From Meghimatium bilineatum (taxonomy: Eukaryota; Mollusca; Gastropoda; Stylommatophora; Philomycidae): DNA of 64,000 nucleotides. The stretch spans positions 32,791,363-32,855,362 of the forward strand of contig CM067306.1 in the NCBI GenBank assembly GCA_034231615.1, written 5' to 3'. The notes beneath the pieces are model-generated. The model did no database searches, was not told where the DNA came from, and saw only the letters and a list, made by a program, of their open reading frames with translations. A program made the position numbers and the translations under genes. How positions within the stretch are numbered: the stretch's first letter is position 1; each line of letters starts with the position of its first letter. Below, in pieces: positions 61,901 to 64,000 of the stretch.

Positions 61901-64000
61901 ACAAATGCTCTAACCTCTCAGCCATGACCACAATTTGAAAAGAAATATATGTAATCAATTGTGTTGTGTTGTGTTGTTGTGTAATCAATATGACATCATT
62001 GACAGTTGTGTATTTCCATAGTCCAGTGTACAGCATACCTCAGCAGCAGATTTCTGTTAGCTGCAGTTAACTTTTATTTGCTGATCAAGAAATAACTTTG
62101 TTGAGCTACGAGTCACTTTACCCAATAAATGATTAATTACAGCAGTAGTGATTTTTCATAAATGTTGTAGTGTCAATGATTTTACATAGATCTGCACTAA
62201 ATACACACAATCTGCAGTAAACTTGTGACAGCTGAAAAGGCATGCTTGCGCAGAATCCTAGGAATATCGCTAAGAGATAGATTGAGAAATGAAGACATTA
62301 GCTTAAGAACCGGTACCACTCTAATCTTGGAATATATTAAGAGACAACAGATAAAATGGTTTGCACACATCAGCAGACTACCACCAGATAGCATACCACA
62401 GCAAGCTATGCTACACAGATACAGTGAAGACAGACCTAGGGACCGACCATGAAAACTATGGACCACTGAAATAAAAGAGGCGACAAACTCCACAATATAC
62501 TCAGCATACACGAGGGCCATCTCAAGAAAACTCTTCTACCCCTGACACTGAAAGGCAACAAAGGGTTTAATGAATAGATATTTAGATACCCACAATTCAT
62601 GTGATGTATTGTCACCAATAATGTAAATGAGTGCACAGCAACTGTATAGACACCCTGTACCCCTTAATTAAAATGATAATGACACTACAATCAATCATGT
62701 GTCATGTGAAGTGGTGCAGCCAATCATGTTTCTCCACAAAACTCTGTCTGTTGTTTTGTTAATACGTTCAGGTGGTGACAACCCATAGATAACAGTATAC
62801 CGGTAGTTTACAATCAAGTATATACCCCGGTAATCATAATTTTGTAGTAGTTTGTGACATCACTCTGCTGGTTCATTTTTCGATTAACGAAATGGCTGCC
62901 ATATCGATGCTTTCGAATGATAAGAAAACAACACAGCTTCTGTCTCCCTTGAGATACAGATGTATAGAGTTTGGGGGGGGGGATCATATCTCTAACCCTA
63001 CACCTAAAAAACATCTCCCCTCCCCGCTTGTGCTAAATTCTAGGATCATCCCTTCTCCTCTGATGCGCAAACATGGTATTAAATCGTGACATAATTTAAT
63101 TTCCATTAACATTAGCCATTTTGACATAATTTAATTGACAGCACATCAATTGTGCATGCAATAACATACTGGGAATGAATGTGTGCATAATATCTAACTT
63201 CGCCCACATTCCGTAACCAGGCAAAATATGTGGTAGGCATGCATTCAGGGAAAGGACTAACAAGTCTGACAGAAGAATGATGAGTTAGTCTTCCTAGAAA
63301 TATGTGCTGTGCTCCTGGTAGGACATGGTAATCCTGGGATACTCGTGCACTGAAATTCCTCCCTTCAGGGACTAAACATGCATCCATAAACCCCCATTAC
63401 ACTTCTATGCCTTGTAGAACTTATAGGAGTATGGGTGTTGTCTCAGTTACACAACTGAGAAGAATCTGTTCCTTAGATAGAAAGGCTGTGGGCTGTCAAG
63501 AGCATCCTGCTCACGGCTATAGAGATTATTTCATTAACATCCTCATCATATTTCATCACCTAGATAAGTGAATAAAAGTTAACTCTACTGCTTACAGTAA
63601 TCTGCTGAGGTACATTGTAACTGAACCAATACACAACTATCAATGGTGTCATATTCAGAACATATATTTCATTTTGAATTCAGTATACAATGACTTTAGA
63701 GACACCATATATACTTAACATATTTGCCTGTTTCTTTCTCTCCTTCTGTCAATCTTCATGAAACAACCGCCCTATAGGATAAATCAAACTAGTGATAATG
63801 TAATCTTAATTGCCTTTATTCTGAAAATTTGCACTCATATAACTAGGCAATGTGTGTGTTGAATAGGCTTATGTTTACAGTAAACTTACCTCTTTCTTGG
63901 ATGTATGCTGTGAAGGTTTGCTAGAGAACAGTGGCTCTGCACTTTCTTCCTCCTCGTCGTCATCAAATAAGGAGGCGTTGTTTTTCTTCTTCTCTATCGA
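20834..64000 (-). CDS. WASHC2: WASH complex subunit 2 (FAM21) gene, 3' part, 14 exons
   Basis: Known role: FAM21 is the long-tailed subunit of the WASH Arp2/3-activating complex. Its tail recruits the complex to endosomes by binding VPS35 of retromer, and it also binds actin capping protein. Seen here: 14 exons with GT-AG borders whose phases match at every junction, giving 926 codons and a stop. LFa-type motifs (LF, acidic run, LF) lie in exons a, b, c, e, g and k; examples are LFDDDDLLF, LFGGGADDDDDLF and LFGDDDDVGNGDLF. A basic LASASKDRPKLNRRRPQSRK segment spans exons j/k, and the protein ends DNIFDDPLS. Vertebrate FAM21 has the same KRRPQ-type basic block and DDPL-like end. The N-terminal head, start codon and promoter are beyond 64000. 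Exon a is incomplete, and very small exons could have been missed in the largest introns. WASHC2 is sure at family level. Confidence 0.88.
21141..21655. mobile_element. pogo/Tigger-like MITE in the last intron
   Basis: Begins TA-CAGTGAAACCTCAGATT and ends ACCAAGATTTCACTG-TA, imperfect inverted ends with TA target duplication as in Tc1/mariner-pogo elements. Inner subterminal repeats GGTTTTCGTCAAC and ACCAACGAAAACC also pair. No transposase frame is present, so it is non-autonomous, about 515 bp. Confidence 0.75.
21656..21735. repeat. Right half of the CAGTGGAATC-type MITE
   Basis: Matches the right portion of the family at 9558-11044: CTATATAGGGAAATTTGTTA and the terminus GAGATTCCACTGTA. The left half is missing because it directly abuts the preceding pogo-like MITE. 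Confidence 0.55.
22470..25640 (+). pseudogene. Nearly full LINE: endonuclease, RT and C2H2 end, two TGA stops
   Basis: One continuous frame of 979 codon positions (22471-25407) on the plus strand, antisense to WASHC2. Domains in order: AP-type endonuclease lacking its N-terminus (LIILGDFNARVG, DYIITRKRDI, CWTDHRLIVSKL); RT (APGLDALPAEIYKNGG, HRGISLLSIAGKIL, CGFRAGRGTVDM, FVDLTKAFDTVNRE, GVIQGCVLAPTLFSLLF, catalytic LLYADDCALYAD); a thumb with FTYLGSTLSRD and RWAGHLVRMENSRLPKQIYY; and a C-terminal CQFCKRTFCARIGLASHLKM zinc finger. Two in-frame TGA stops (24049 and 24199) both look like CGA-to-TGA CpG decay. It is 5' truncated near 22470. The 3' end, about 25640, follows an AT-rich TTATT region. 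The clade is not resolved. It is inactive but fairly young. Confidence 0.9.
25669..25882. mobile_element. hAT-like MITE with CAGTGTTTCCCAA ends
   Basis: The left end CAGTGTTTCCCAAC and right end TTGGGAAACACTG form 13-bp inverted repeats of the hAT type. Inside are GTGGGCCCCAC near the right end and a run of 18 C at 25812-25829. No clear 8-bp target duplication was found. Confidence 0.7.
25951..26305. repeat. (TA)n run followed by a 20-bp minisatellite
   Basis: About 45 bp of perfect TA repeat (25951-25995), then roughly 15 imperfect copies of GACAAGGGAATTGACAGGCA. All three minus frames stay open through it because of the repeat, giving spurious Cys/Leu/Pro/Phe-rich proteins. Confidence 0.85.
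26340..26800 (-). pseudogene. LINE C-terminal relic
   Basis: The minus strand reads TRRWFGHLMRMNPYWPAAGA, then GRGRPRRWWIEGVTDIL, the standard LINE post-RT WFGHLxRM...RGRGRPRxxWxD pattern. Upstream at 26640-26720 the strand gives further LRKSVNRID-like scraps. The 3' end lies near 26345. Confidence 0.6.
26890..27200. repeat. Degenerate GTGATGGAATGAT minisatellite
   Basis: Imperfect tandem copies of TTAGTGATGGAATGATGATA and TTATGGCAATGACTTAGTGATG run up to the donor side of exon m (27207). No constant period. Confidence 0.65.
27207..27375 (-). CDS. WASHC2: WASHC2 exon m
   Basis: 169 bp, phase 0 in and 1 out (acceptor GATTCAG|GTT). It encodes VSKHVRPKKAVTREASLLAD, STDIFSDIPDPTPKE and a Lys-rich end KKPVLKDDV. 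The donor GTTG|GTTAGT was chosen over GATGAT|GTTGGT because it has the better consensus and gives the right phase for exon n, creating VDDIFAET across the junction. Confidence 0.85.
27405..28510. repeat. Minisatellite, 29-33 bp units, intron after exon l
   Basis: The unit is GTTAGTCAGTCAGTTAACAT followed by ATATGGACATTAT. Copies differ by one CAGT more or less (29 or 33 bp), by AACATA/AATGTA and by GGACATTATG/GAACATTGTG. About 35 copies. It starts roughly 30 bp upstream of the acceptor of exon m, so it supplies most of that intron end. Confidence 0.92.
28958..29075. repeat. Four copies of a 29-bp unit
   Basis: The unit begins CAGGGATGCTACAGTTAGTT and ends AGTAGTGAT. It sits just before the 30-bp satellite and shares no sequence with it. 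Confidence 0.85.
29111..29747. repeat. Satellite, 21 copies of a 30-bp unit
   Basis: The unit CTATGACAACTACTAATTTC plus TGTAACATTG repeats with no length change. One site is polymorphic between copies (TACTAA or TAATAA; 5 of 21 carry A). The period is a multiple of three, so long open frames of 230-255 codons appear on both strands; they are artefacts. The array lies 50 bp downstream of the exon l donor. Confidence 0.96.
29798..29871 (-). CDS. WASHC2: WASHC2 exon l
   Basis: 74 bp, phase 1 in and 0 out (acceptor GTGTTCAG|AT, donor GAT|GTAAGT). It encodes ANRKSSEQTSTVSKDDLVEK then KSSD, a short charged linker. A 30-bp satellite starts 50 bp beyond its donor. Confidence 0.8.
29908..30360. repeat. 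MITE fragments plus three 50-bp repeats
   Basis: 29908-30010 resembles the left end of the CAGTGGAATC MITE (TTATAACAAATTTCCCTGTA). At 30045-30195 three tandem copies of a 50-bp unit contain GAAGTAAATAGACATGCATA and GGTGTGTCAACTAGTACAG; that end matches, in reverse, the terminus of the MITE at 9092-9384, and 30190-30360 continues into that MITE's interior. Confidence 0.6.
30362..30835. repeat. GTAAATAGAT-based minisatellite
   Basis: Imperfect tandem copies of AGTAAATAGATCAGTGA and AGTAAATAGATAAGTAA alternate, giving a compound unit of about 32-34 bp, with more divergent units at both ends. Confidence 0.85.
30890..31060. repeat. Tandem duplication of about 60 bp
   Basis: GACATAGAGTGAACCTGCTA...GTAATGAACACCAAGATAATGG is repeated about 70 bp later with a few changes (GAGCGAACCTACTA...GATACTGG). 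No function recognised. Confidence 0.7.
31095..31385 (+). pseudogene. LINE C-terminal relic related to the 22470 element
   Basis: Plus-strand pieces LTSDNRIKGRCVYHYKGICK and CSMKVLQIVHKNWMEFAQDT then SSWKSLCGYK correspond to the GxRxxGxxxxRxKDxxKxxxKxLxIxxxxWExxAxDRxxWxxxx block that also ends the LINE at 22470. Only this segment survives. Confidence 0.6.
31478..32857 (-). mobile_element. Unassigned 1.38-kb retroposed element with 12-bp TSD
   Basis: The 12-bp sequence ATATGTTATTCT occurs at 31466-31477 and again at 32858-32869, bracketing a block that is richer in GC than its surroundings. On the minus strand the block ends in GAAGAAGAAGA directly against the duplication, as expected of target-primed retroposition with a GAA tail. 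Inside, at about 31810-32330, are four diverged tandem units of about 105 bp containing GAGCCCATCAGGTACTGAAC and GTATTTCCGGTATAGG. No RT or other protein motif was seen on either strand, so it looks like a non-autonomous LINE derivative or long composite SINE. It lies in the intron between exons k and l. Confidence 0.65.
32982..33945 (-). CDS. WASHC2: WASHC2 exon k, large tail exon
   Basis: 964 bp, 321 codons, phase 0 in and 1 out (acceptor CCATTAG|GAC, donor AAAG|GTAGTT). It opens DRPKLNRRRPQSRKARML, the basic block conserved in FAM21, which with LASASK from exon j fits the L-x-S-x-S-x-x-RPK core of a capping-protein interaction motif. The rest is Ser/Lys/Asp-rich and disordered, with SADLFGNDDMFDG, SQDLFGGKY, TKDLFANSN, VDEDLFTKP, DILDDDDLFADSS and TDDIFDDSGVE. 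A run of SSVKSKSSDS-like repeats lies in the middle. Antisense open frames here are shadows. Confidence 0.9.
34567..35078. mobile_element. TTAA MITE family 2, copy 3
   Basis: Begins TTAACACTTTCCTGACCAAT and ends CTGGTGAGCAAAGTGTTGA. The interior shares AAAAATGGCGGCG, ATTGTATGATATATAGAAAT and CTAGCATTATAATAAGTAGC with the copies at 18493 and 19184. The right TTAA has decayed to TTGA. Confidence 0.7.
35640..35830 (-). repeat. Tandem copies of the exon j end and its splice donor
   Basis: On the minus strand the exon j end (ACACTGGCTAGTGCCAGCAAG) and donor GTAGGACAG are followed by diverged copies whose donors fall at 35775 (GTAAG|GTAGGAC), 35716 (CAGCAAG|GTAGGAT) and 35668 (AGAAG|GTAGTTA), spaced 48-59 bp. 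Each unit also contains an acceptor-like TTTCTTAYAG. The copies have diverged, so the duplication is not recent. Whether the extra donors are used is unknown. Confidence 0.75.
35831..35938 (-). CDS. WASHC2: WASHC2 exon j
   Basis: 108 bp, 36 codons, phase 0/0 (acceptor TTCATCAG|CTC, donor AGCAAG|GTAGGA). It encodes LKSPTSHSHLEISLERSDSV, then DFDQPPDPETLASASK. The last residues start the capping-protein-binding-like motif completed by exon k. The end of the exon and its donor are duplicated three times downstream. Confidence 0.85.
36150..36410 (-). mobile_element. tRNA-derived SINE, copy 2
   Basis: Minus strand: A-box-like TGGTGTAGTGATTAAGC at about 36400, B-box-like GGGTTCAAATCTAAC about 40 bp on, then a body with AGATCCCAGGGGATTATCAC and an end with CAATCCTCTGCACC. 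It is the clearest pol III head of the family. Confidence 0.75.
36411..37060. other. Intron DNA with an old MITE interior
   Basis: 36430-36560 resembles the interior of the MITE at 9092-9384 (TCTGTATTCAATAAAAAAACATC). At 36640-36790 a short duplicated segment contains TTTTGGTGGTAGCTGAAAGC and TTTGTGGTAGATGAGTGC. Nothing coding was recognised. Confidence 0.45.
37061..37086 (-). CDS. WASHC2: WASHC2 micro-exon i (26 nt)
   Basis: A 26-bp exon, phase 1 in and 0 out (acceptor TCTCCACAG|AG, donor GAGCAG|GTCAGT). With the split codon it encodes EPSPSREEQ. It takes the place of exons e and g in the third module but has lost the Leu-Phe region. Support is from splice borders and phase only, so it is the least certain exon. 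Confidence 0.65.
37285..37700 (-). pseudogene. LINE C-terminal relic, same family as 4380-4720
   Basis: Minus strand reads KIRSRQSRLLGQEMRKVKLE, HLVTIGKIKGRRDRGRHREK then FLDGFSHFH, a typical LINE tail (ARxxGHxxRxxxLExLxxxGKIxGRRxRGRxRxKFxDGL). The preceding codons NVEVLRGAVGK agree with 4500-4560. A further short piece of the same tail is at 62690-62790. Confidence 0.65.
37665..37865. repeat. AATGTATATTGTAAG minisatellite
   Basis: About ten copies of a 19-20 bp unit, TATATTGTAAGCATTAATG with variants. They lie at the inner end of the LINE relic just before. Confidence 0.85.
37990..38165. repeat. Minisatellite of about 33 bp
   Basis: Five imperfect copies of ATGACATTTTATATCTTTGC followed by CCCCACCTAAC. 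On the minus strand each copy holds a GTTAGGTGGGG or GGTAGGTGGG stretch. Confidence 0.75.
38260..38641. mobile_element. TTAA MITE family 2, truncated copy 4
   Basis: The right end CTGGCTAGTAAAGTATTAA is intact and the interior holds ATTGTATGATATATAGAAAT and CTAGCATTATAATAAGTAGG. The left terminus is missing. The right end is only 27 bp from the donor of exon h (38668). Confidence 0.65.
38668..38791 (-). CDS. WASHC2: WASHC2 exon h, PAGAVSMFGG module 3
   Basis: 124 bp, phase 0 in and 1 out (acceptor TTTGCCAG|GTA). It encodes RVKRPAGAVSMFGGVDMFPD and ends KKKSVSEEEKK. This is the third copy of the module found in exons d and f, but shorter. The donor AAAG|GTCTGA is weak; it is preferred because it restores frame with exon i. 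Confidence 0.8.
38930..39145. repeat. ATAGAGGTACAGATATATA / TA-rich repeats
   Basis: Repeated TGTAAAAATAGAGGTACAGA-like units with interspersed (TA)n runs. The same unit reappears at 41100-41470 in the same intron. Confidence 0.8.
39146..40714. other. Intron DNA, nothing recognised
   Basis: Mixed composition, with no coding homology and no clear repeat borders. A GTTTGTGCAAGACCGT duplication lies at about 40270-40300. Confidence 0.4.
40715..40915. mobile_element. TTAA MITE family 2, fragment
   Basis: Contains AAAATAGCATTTCCGGGGAA, AAAAATGGCGGGC and ATTGTATGATATATAGAAAT in family order. Both termini are missing. Confidence 0.6.
41100..41475. repeat. ATAGAGATACAGATATA repeats with an inserted SINE-like piece
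   Basis: Same repeat as 38930-39145. Between 41235 and 41395 it is interrupted by a dispersed-repeat piece (CTCAGGACTACATCTTCCTG, CATGGTCCTGCTACAAGGGA, tail GAAGAAGAAGAAG) that is also present at 26740-26860. Confidence 0.75.
41640..41765 (-). repeat. Probable decayed tRNA-SINE head
   Basis: Minus strand reads GTAATCTGTTGATTAAAATG then GGTTCAGGGTTCAATTCCC, an A-box/B-box-like pair about 30 bp apart. The downstream body is too diverged to assign. Confidence 0.45.
41785..42060 (-). repeat. Dispersed SINE-like repeat, best copy
   Basis: On the minus strand the order is CTTCCATGCATGTCGTAAGA, GGCGATTAAGGAGG, CATGCTGAAGTTGGATGTGT, ACACAACGCATTCCGTTCTC, GGACTACATCCTGC and GAGTTTGAGAACGAATGCAG. Other copies or parts are at 12760-12870, 19905-20115, 47020-47200 and 60825-61090. 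The CATGTCGTAAGAGGCGA block is familiar from molluscan short repeats (recalled, not checked). The copy lies 60 bp beyond the exon g donor. Confidence 0.65.
42120..42286 (-). CDS. WASHC2: WASHC2 exon g, LFa module 2
   Basis: 167 bp, phase 1 in and 0 out (acceptor ATCCTCAG|CT, donor GAG|GTAAGT). It encodes ANLFGTSDLEDDDDLFVTSK, then a Pro/Ala-rich linker with a duplicated KSPAAT. It matches exon e in position and phase. A TTAA MITE begins at 42318, so only 31 bp of older intron precede the acceptor. Confidence 0.85.
42318..43239. mobile_element. TTAA MITE family 1, copy 1
   Basis: Starts TTAACCTTATAGGCTC and ends CGCCCTAAAAGTTAA, with TTAA at both borders. It is collinear with 57612-58539 over its whole length; shared landmarks are GCCATATTTTACTATCACAT, GCGTGGCATGG, TTGTTGCCACTTATTGCTC-like and TTTCAACTTCACAACTTGCT. 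No open frame was found. Its left border is 31 bp upstream (in transcript sense) of the exon g acceptor. Confidence 0.75.
43255..45650. repeat. Satellite, about 44 copies of a 54-bp unit
   Basis: The unit is ATCCATCTTAATCATCCATG, CCACAAAATCTATCTTAGTC, ATATATCCATACAA. Copies are almost identical; a recurrent 2-bp shortening (CATAAATCC for CATACAATCC) marks several. The first units (43255-43330) are the most diverged. Array size 2.4 kb, the largest in the window. Confidence 0.97.
45651..45960. repeat. Degenerate edge of the 54-bp satellite
   Basis: Loose CATCTTAATxATCCAT repeats continue beyond the regular array and fade out towards exon f. The open frame of Ile/His/Leu repeats here is an artefact. 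Confidence 0.7.
46008..46236 (-). CDS. WASHC2: WASHC2 exon f, PAGAVSMFGG module 2
   Basis: 229 bp, phase 0 in and 1 out (acceptor AAACAG|GAG, donor CCAC|GTAAGT). It encodes PRKPAGAVSMFGGLDPSAIL, KRRKVEEPEEQEDVKNN and a Pro/Lys-rich end NVRPKP. It is strikingly similar to exon d in core sequence, length and phases, so the two are exon duplicates. Confidence 0.87.
46290..46550. repeat. Minisatellite, 24-bp unit upstream of exon f
   Basis: About nine copies of CAGTAATGAGTCACAGAATG plus TTAT, with a TAACCAGTACTGAG variant twice. It starts about 60 bp beyond exon f in the intron towards exon e. Confidence 0.85.
46600..46940 (+). pseudogene. LINE C-terminal relic (TTA-tailed family)
   Basis: The frame reads FIQQQINKLAGYQEQLLAAV, KLRKLVWFGYVTMHDSLSKI, ILQGAVERGRRRDDKENF, after which a deletion shifts it. 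Consensus LVWFGHVTRHDSLSKTILQG...GRRRGRQRK is evident. It ends GATATGAGTCTTATTATT, the same 3' end as 8755-9085. Antisense to WASHC2, intron between exons e and f. Confidence 0.7.
47020..47205 (+). repeat. Dispersed SINE-like repeat, inverse copy
   Basis: The plus strand carries GTCATGCTGAAGTTGGATGT, GACACAACACATTATGTTG, ATCCTGCTAATCTTCAGGA and GAGAATGAAAGCAGAAGAAG, matching the minus strand of 41785-42060. It ends about 10 bp from the exon e donor. Confidence 0.65.
47220..47341 (-). CDS. WASHC2: WASHC2 exon e, LFa module 1
   Basis: 122 bp, phase 1 in and 0 out (acceptor ATTACAG|CT, donor AAG|GTCAGT). The split codon is Ser. It encodes VDLFGDDDDVGNGDLFSTKT, a long-spaced LFa motif, then TETK-like linker residues. 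Together with exon d it forms a phase-0-to-0 two-exon module. Confidence 0.85.
47515..47835 (+). pseudogene. Old I-like LINE C-terminal relic
   Basis: The plus strand reads HAGVEGNKRAENLAGSTSIT (the last RNase H motif), then MDRHNV, EPVLRMCELGVKI and NQYRTGTVNHSTIRDILKWR. Residue for residue this parallels the intact GHVGVRGNERADQLA...MDRADVLNSLRDI...VNQHRTGTVSRSVMADTLK of the copy at 47972-50070, at clear distance. A second, older family of the same clade, lying tail to tail with that copy. Confidence 0.7.
47972..50070 (-). pseudogene. I-like LINE copy 1 (RT + RNase H), 10-bp TSD
   Basis: Sense with WASHC2, in the intron between exons d and e. One frame spans 50066 to 47988 with a single TGA near 49008 where copy 2 has CGA (R). 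Domains: RT from MHSYLVPLLKPGKDHTRIHG, with AIDCEDAYNRVS, SPGLPQGSPLSPVLFNVYT and catalytic MSYAEDILVY (the usual YADD is YAED here); RNase H with ILYTDGSV, METMAVTKAFEWL, ILSDSMSMIKK and VPGHVGVRGNERADQLA; and a C-terminal CPVCSDDDPTTN. The 3' tail is (TAAC)n. TGTTCTCATG at 47962-47971 and 50071-50080 is the target duplication. The endonuclease is missing (5' truncation). RNase H after the RT places it near the I/Nimb-type clades. Confidence 0.9.
50235..50454 (-). CDS. WASHC2: WASHC2 exon d, PAGAVSMFGG module 1
   Basis: 220 bp, phase 0 in and phase 1 out (acceptor CATCAG|GAC, donor CCAT|GTAAGC). It encodes an acidic/basic lead, KKPAGAVSMFGGLDPSALLK, then a charged DEEKDDKTEEAKIEEKE run and a Lys/Pro end. 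Exon f repeats the same module. The exon sits between two oppositely oriented LINE copies (47972-50070 and 52637-54452). Confidence 0.87.
50880..54770 (+). pseudogene. LINE (TAGA-tailed family), interrupted by I-like copy 2
   Basis: Antisense in the intron between exons c and d. Scraps in order: an N-terminal charged region (50880-51480), RT CNTAVIVPIWKKKGSKKDCT, FRVISLLSHIGKCFSKILDR and TQLGFWKNKSCTDAAFALKQ (51510-51848), a decayed catalytic region reading LLFADD at about 52130-52150, TYLGSNI at about 52330, and TAEMACL at 52560. After the nested insertion it resumes RVRNEGISQRTCTTPILEYI, KRQQIKWFAHIRKQP and ends TGAATAGATAGATAGA at about 54765. Many frameshifts and stops. Relatives: 15800-16850, 62185-62585. 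Confidence 0.75.
52637..54452 (+). pseudogene. I-like LINE copy 2, nested, 12-bp TSD
   Basis: Antisense to WASHC2 and inverted relative to copy 1. It starts within EDAYNRVSLDILMHQLL and runs through catalytic MSYADDILVY, RNase H (IIYTDGSV, VPGHVGIRGNERADQLA) to the PTTN-coding end and a TAAC tail. It differs from copy 1 by about 20 residues in 600. Damage: a 4-bp CTAG insertion near 53672, a 1-bp loss near 54042 and an AGA-to-TGA change at about 54313. The 12-bp CCTAGGAATATT at 52580-52591 and 54453-54464 is the target duplication. A 45-bp AT-rich filler (52592-52636) sits between the left duplication and the truncated 5' end. Confidence 0.9.
54840..56000. repeat. ATAGACATGGCACAATA minisatellite
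   Basis: Imperfect 15-17 bp units (CAATATAGACATGGCA) in two blocks, 54850-55020 and 55290-55990, separated by a SINE. Local higher-order units occur, such as ATAGTCATGACAAAATATAG at 55660-55790. Related units reappear at 58580-58680. The block ends about 40 bp beyond the exon c donor. Apparent Cys/Tyr/Leu-rich frames are artefacts. Confidence 0.9.
55020..55290 (-). mobile_element. tRNA-derived SINE, copy 3, inside a minisatellite
   Basis: Minus strand: A-box-like CTAACGTAGTGATTAAAC at about 55275, B-box-like GGTTTGAATTCGG, body GATCCCCGTGGATTATCACT TGAAGCC and end CAATCCTCTATG. It splits the ATAGACATGGCACAATA array into two blocks, so it inserted into the array. Confidence 0.75.
56039..56269 (-). 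CDS. WASHC2: WASHC2 exon c
   Basis: 231 bp, 77 codons, phase 0/0 (acceptor ATACTTCAG|CTG, donor AAG|GTTAGT). A Lys/Pro/Thr-rich start leads to TNLFGGGADDDDDLFVSGH, another LFa motif, then an Ala/Ser-rich linker. The acceptor has a poor pyrimidine tract, because a LINE-derived 18-bp satellite begins about 40 bp upstream. Confidence 0.85.
56275..56690 (+). repeat. 18-bp satellite grown from a LINE RT fragment
   Basis: The left edge encodes TTEEMKCL (stop) RMLNVT and the right edge KKDRIINDDIRKWT; between them six codons, MLNVTR (18 bp), are repeated about 19 times in the same frame. Removing the repeat leaves EMKCLxRMLNVTxKDRIxNDDIRK, which matches EMKCLRKAINVTSRDRMRNE in the LINE at 9612-10956. 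So the array is an expansion inside a small antisense LINE fragment. Copies vary at one main site (GTTGAA or GCTGAA). It lies immediately upstream of the exon c acceptor. Confidence 0.85.
56770..57000 (+). pseudogene. Probable LINE C-terminal knuckle relic
   Basis: The plus strand reads ACGQAAQTEKNTLQDCNTLN QLREE, similar to CPCGSGTQTPEHILQDC in the LINE at 16413-16739. The upstream sequence is too decayed to follow. Confidence 0.4.
57001..57611. other. Intron DNA, one unrecognised 88-codon frame
   Basis: The minus frame 57297-57563 (SFTWKTLGGWGSS-like, VGSRRYMLFIFASRKLYEI) has no family I recognise and no splice context matching WASHC2. It contains a short CCCCCACCCCCC run. Probably not coding. 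Confidence 0.35.
57612..58539. mobile_element. TTAA MITE family 1, copy 2
   Basis: Begins TTAACCTTTAGGCCCC and ends GGGTCCTAAAGGTTAA: 12 bp of near-perfect inverted repeat with TTAA at both borders, the arrangement of piggyBac-type elements. It is 928 bp, with no open frame, and collinear with 42318-43239 in the same orientation. It is the better preserved of the two. Confidence 0.82.
58540..59427. other. Intron DNA with small duplications
   Basis: A few ACAATACAGACATGGCACAA units continue at 58580-58680. A duplicated CCAAACTTCATTACCCTGTG block occurs at about 59195-59270. No gene was recognised. Confidence 0.45.
59428..59665 (-). repeat. Ladder of donor-like sequences after exon b
   Basis: Minus strand: besides the true CAG|GTGAGG (59664), eight donor-like sites follow at about 59609 (ACAG|GTGAGA), 59585 (ACAG|GTAAGA), 59575 (GAG|GTGAAA), 59543 (ATAG|GTGAGA), 59528 (GCAG|GTGAGA), 59480 (TAG|GTGAAA), 59451 (GCAG|GTGCAA) and 59431 (GAG|GTGAGA). 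Spacing is irregular, 10-48 bp. Reading through the true donor meets TAA within eight codons. It may be a decayed tandem repeat or a simple-sequence bias. Confidence 0.6.
59666..59779 (-). CDS. WASHC2: WASHC2 exon b
   Basis: 114 bp, 38 codons, phase 0 at both ends (acceptor TGGTCAG|GTT, donor CAG|GTGAGG). It encodes VGKIRTQSLFDDDDLLFSSE, then SVDLFSQQGPLNQ, so it has one LFa motif and an extra DLF. The donor is followed within 235 bp by eight more donor-like sequences. The phase-0/0 exon could be skipped without a frameshift. Confidence 0.85.
59841..60135. repeat. Minisatellite, 8 copies of a 36-bp unit
   Basis: The unit is CATACAATCAGATATTACAA plus TCAAACATGACATATG. Copies are nearly identical; the first and last carry single changes. 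It begins about 60 bp upstream of the exon b acceptor. 36 bp is a multiple of three, so spurious frames span it on both strands. Confidence 0.95.
60136..60824. other. Intron DNA with an old dispersed repeat
   Basis: 60420-60460 contains CAAGGTCTTTCTCAAGATAC, similar to the loop of the foldback at 8124-8445, and 60650-60690 contains GTACTATGTAAGTACCTTA, similar to the flank of that element. No coding sequence was recognised. Confidence 0.45.
60825..61090 (-). repeat. Dispersed SINE-like repeat, copy near 61 kb
   Basis: The plus strand order AATTCTCAAACTCCTGTAGA, CAATGTAATCCAGAGAATGG, GTGTCATGGTTTACAGC, CGACATGCATAGCAGGTAAT and TTGCTATTCTTGGCTCCC is the complement of the 41785-42060 copy's minus-strand order, so both lie in the same orientation. 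Confidence 0.65.
61092..61785. repeat. Minisatellite, about 16 copies of a 44-bp unit
   Basis: The unit is TTAGGGAGTTGTAGGAAGAT, GGTATTTGTAGCTGTGTGAT, AAAG. Variants at several sites (GTAGG/GCAGG/GTATG; TGTAGC/TGCAGC; GTGTG/GTTTG/GTATG) recur in the same combinations, showing duplication of multi-unit blocks. Confidence 0.95.
61795..61930 (-). repeat. tRNA-like SINE head of a second type
   Basis: Minus strand: GGCTGAGAGGTTAGAGCATT (good A box) followed by CAGATCCATGAGGTCCAGTG (weak B box). The head is distinct from that at 36410 and 55285. Confidence 0.5.
62185..62585 (+). pseudogene. LINE 3' fragment (TAGA-tailed family)
   Basis: The plus frame reads VTAEKACLRRILGISLRDRL, RNEDISLRTGTTLILEYIKR, QQIKWFAHISRLPPDSIPQQ and AMLHRYSEDRPRDRP, then a TGA. 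The 3' end is AAAGGGTTTAATGAATAGATA. It is the best preserved relative of the ends at 16150-16850 and 54454-54770 and is antisense to WASHC2. Strongly 5' truncated. Confidence 0.8.
62690..62795 (-). pseudogene. Small LINE tail fragment
   Basis: TGTTTCTCCACAAAACTCTG TCTGTTGTTTTGTTAATACG resembles the 3' part of the minus-strand LINE at 37285-37400 (CTTCTCCACAACTCTCTGTC). Only about 100 bp survive. Confidence 0.5.
62796..63889. other. Intron DNA, nothing recognised
   Basis: AT-rich with a run of 10 G near 62972. No further exon with acceptable borders and phase was found between exons a and b. Confidence 0.4.
63890..64000 (-). CDS. WASHC2: WASHC2 exon a (partial, window edge)
   Basis: The 37 codons seen end with a phase-0 donor (GAG|GTAAGT). 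The translation contains ASLFDDDEEEESAEPLFSSK, a textbook Leu-Phe/acidic/Leu-Phe motif of the retromer-binding tail, then QHTSKKE. The acceptor lies outside the window. Confidence 0.85.

Noticed and set aside
62025-62080. Possible WASHC2 micro-exon (minus strand, AACTGCAG| ... GCTGAG|GTATGC)
   Set aside because: Its 22-nt length breaks the phase match between exons a and b, which already join in frame.
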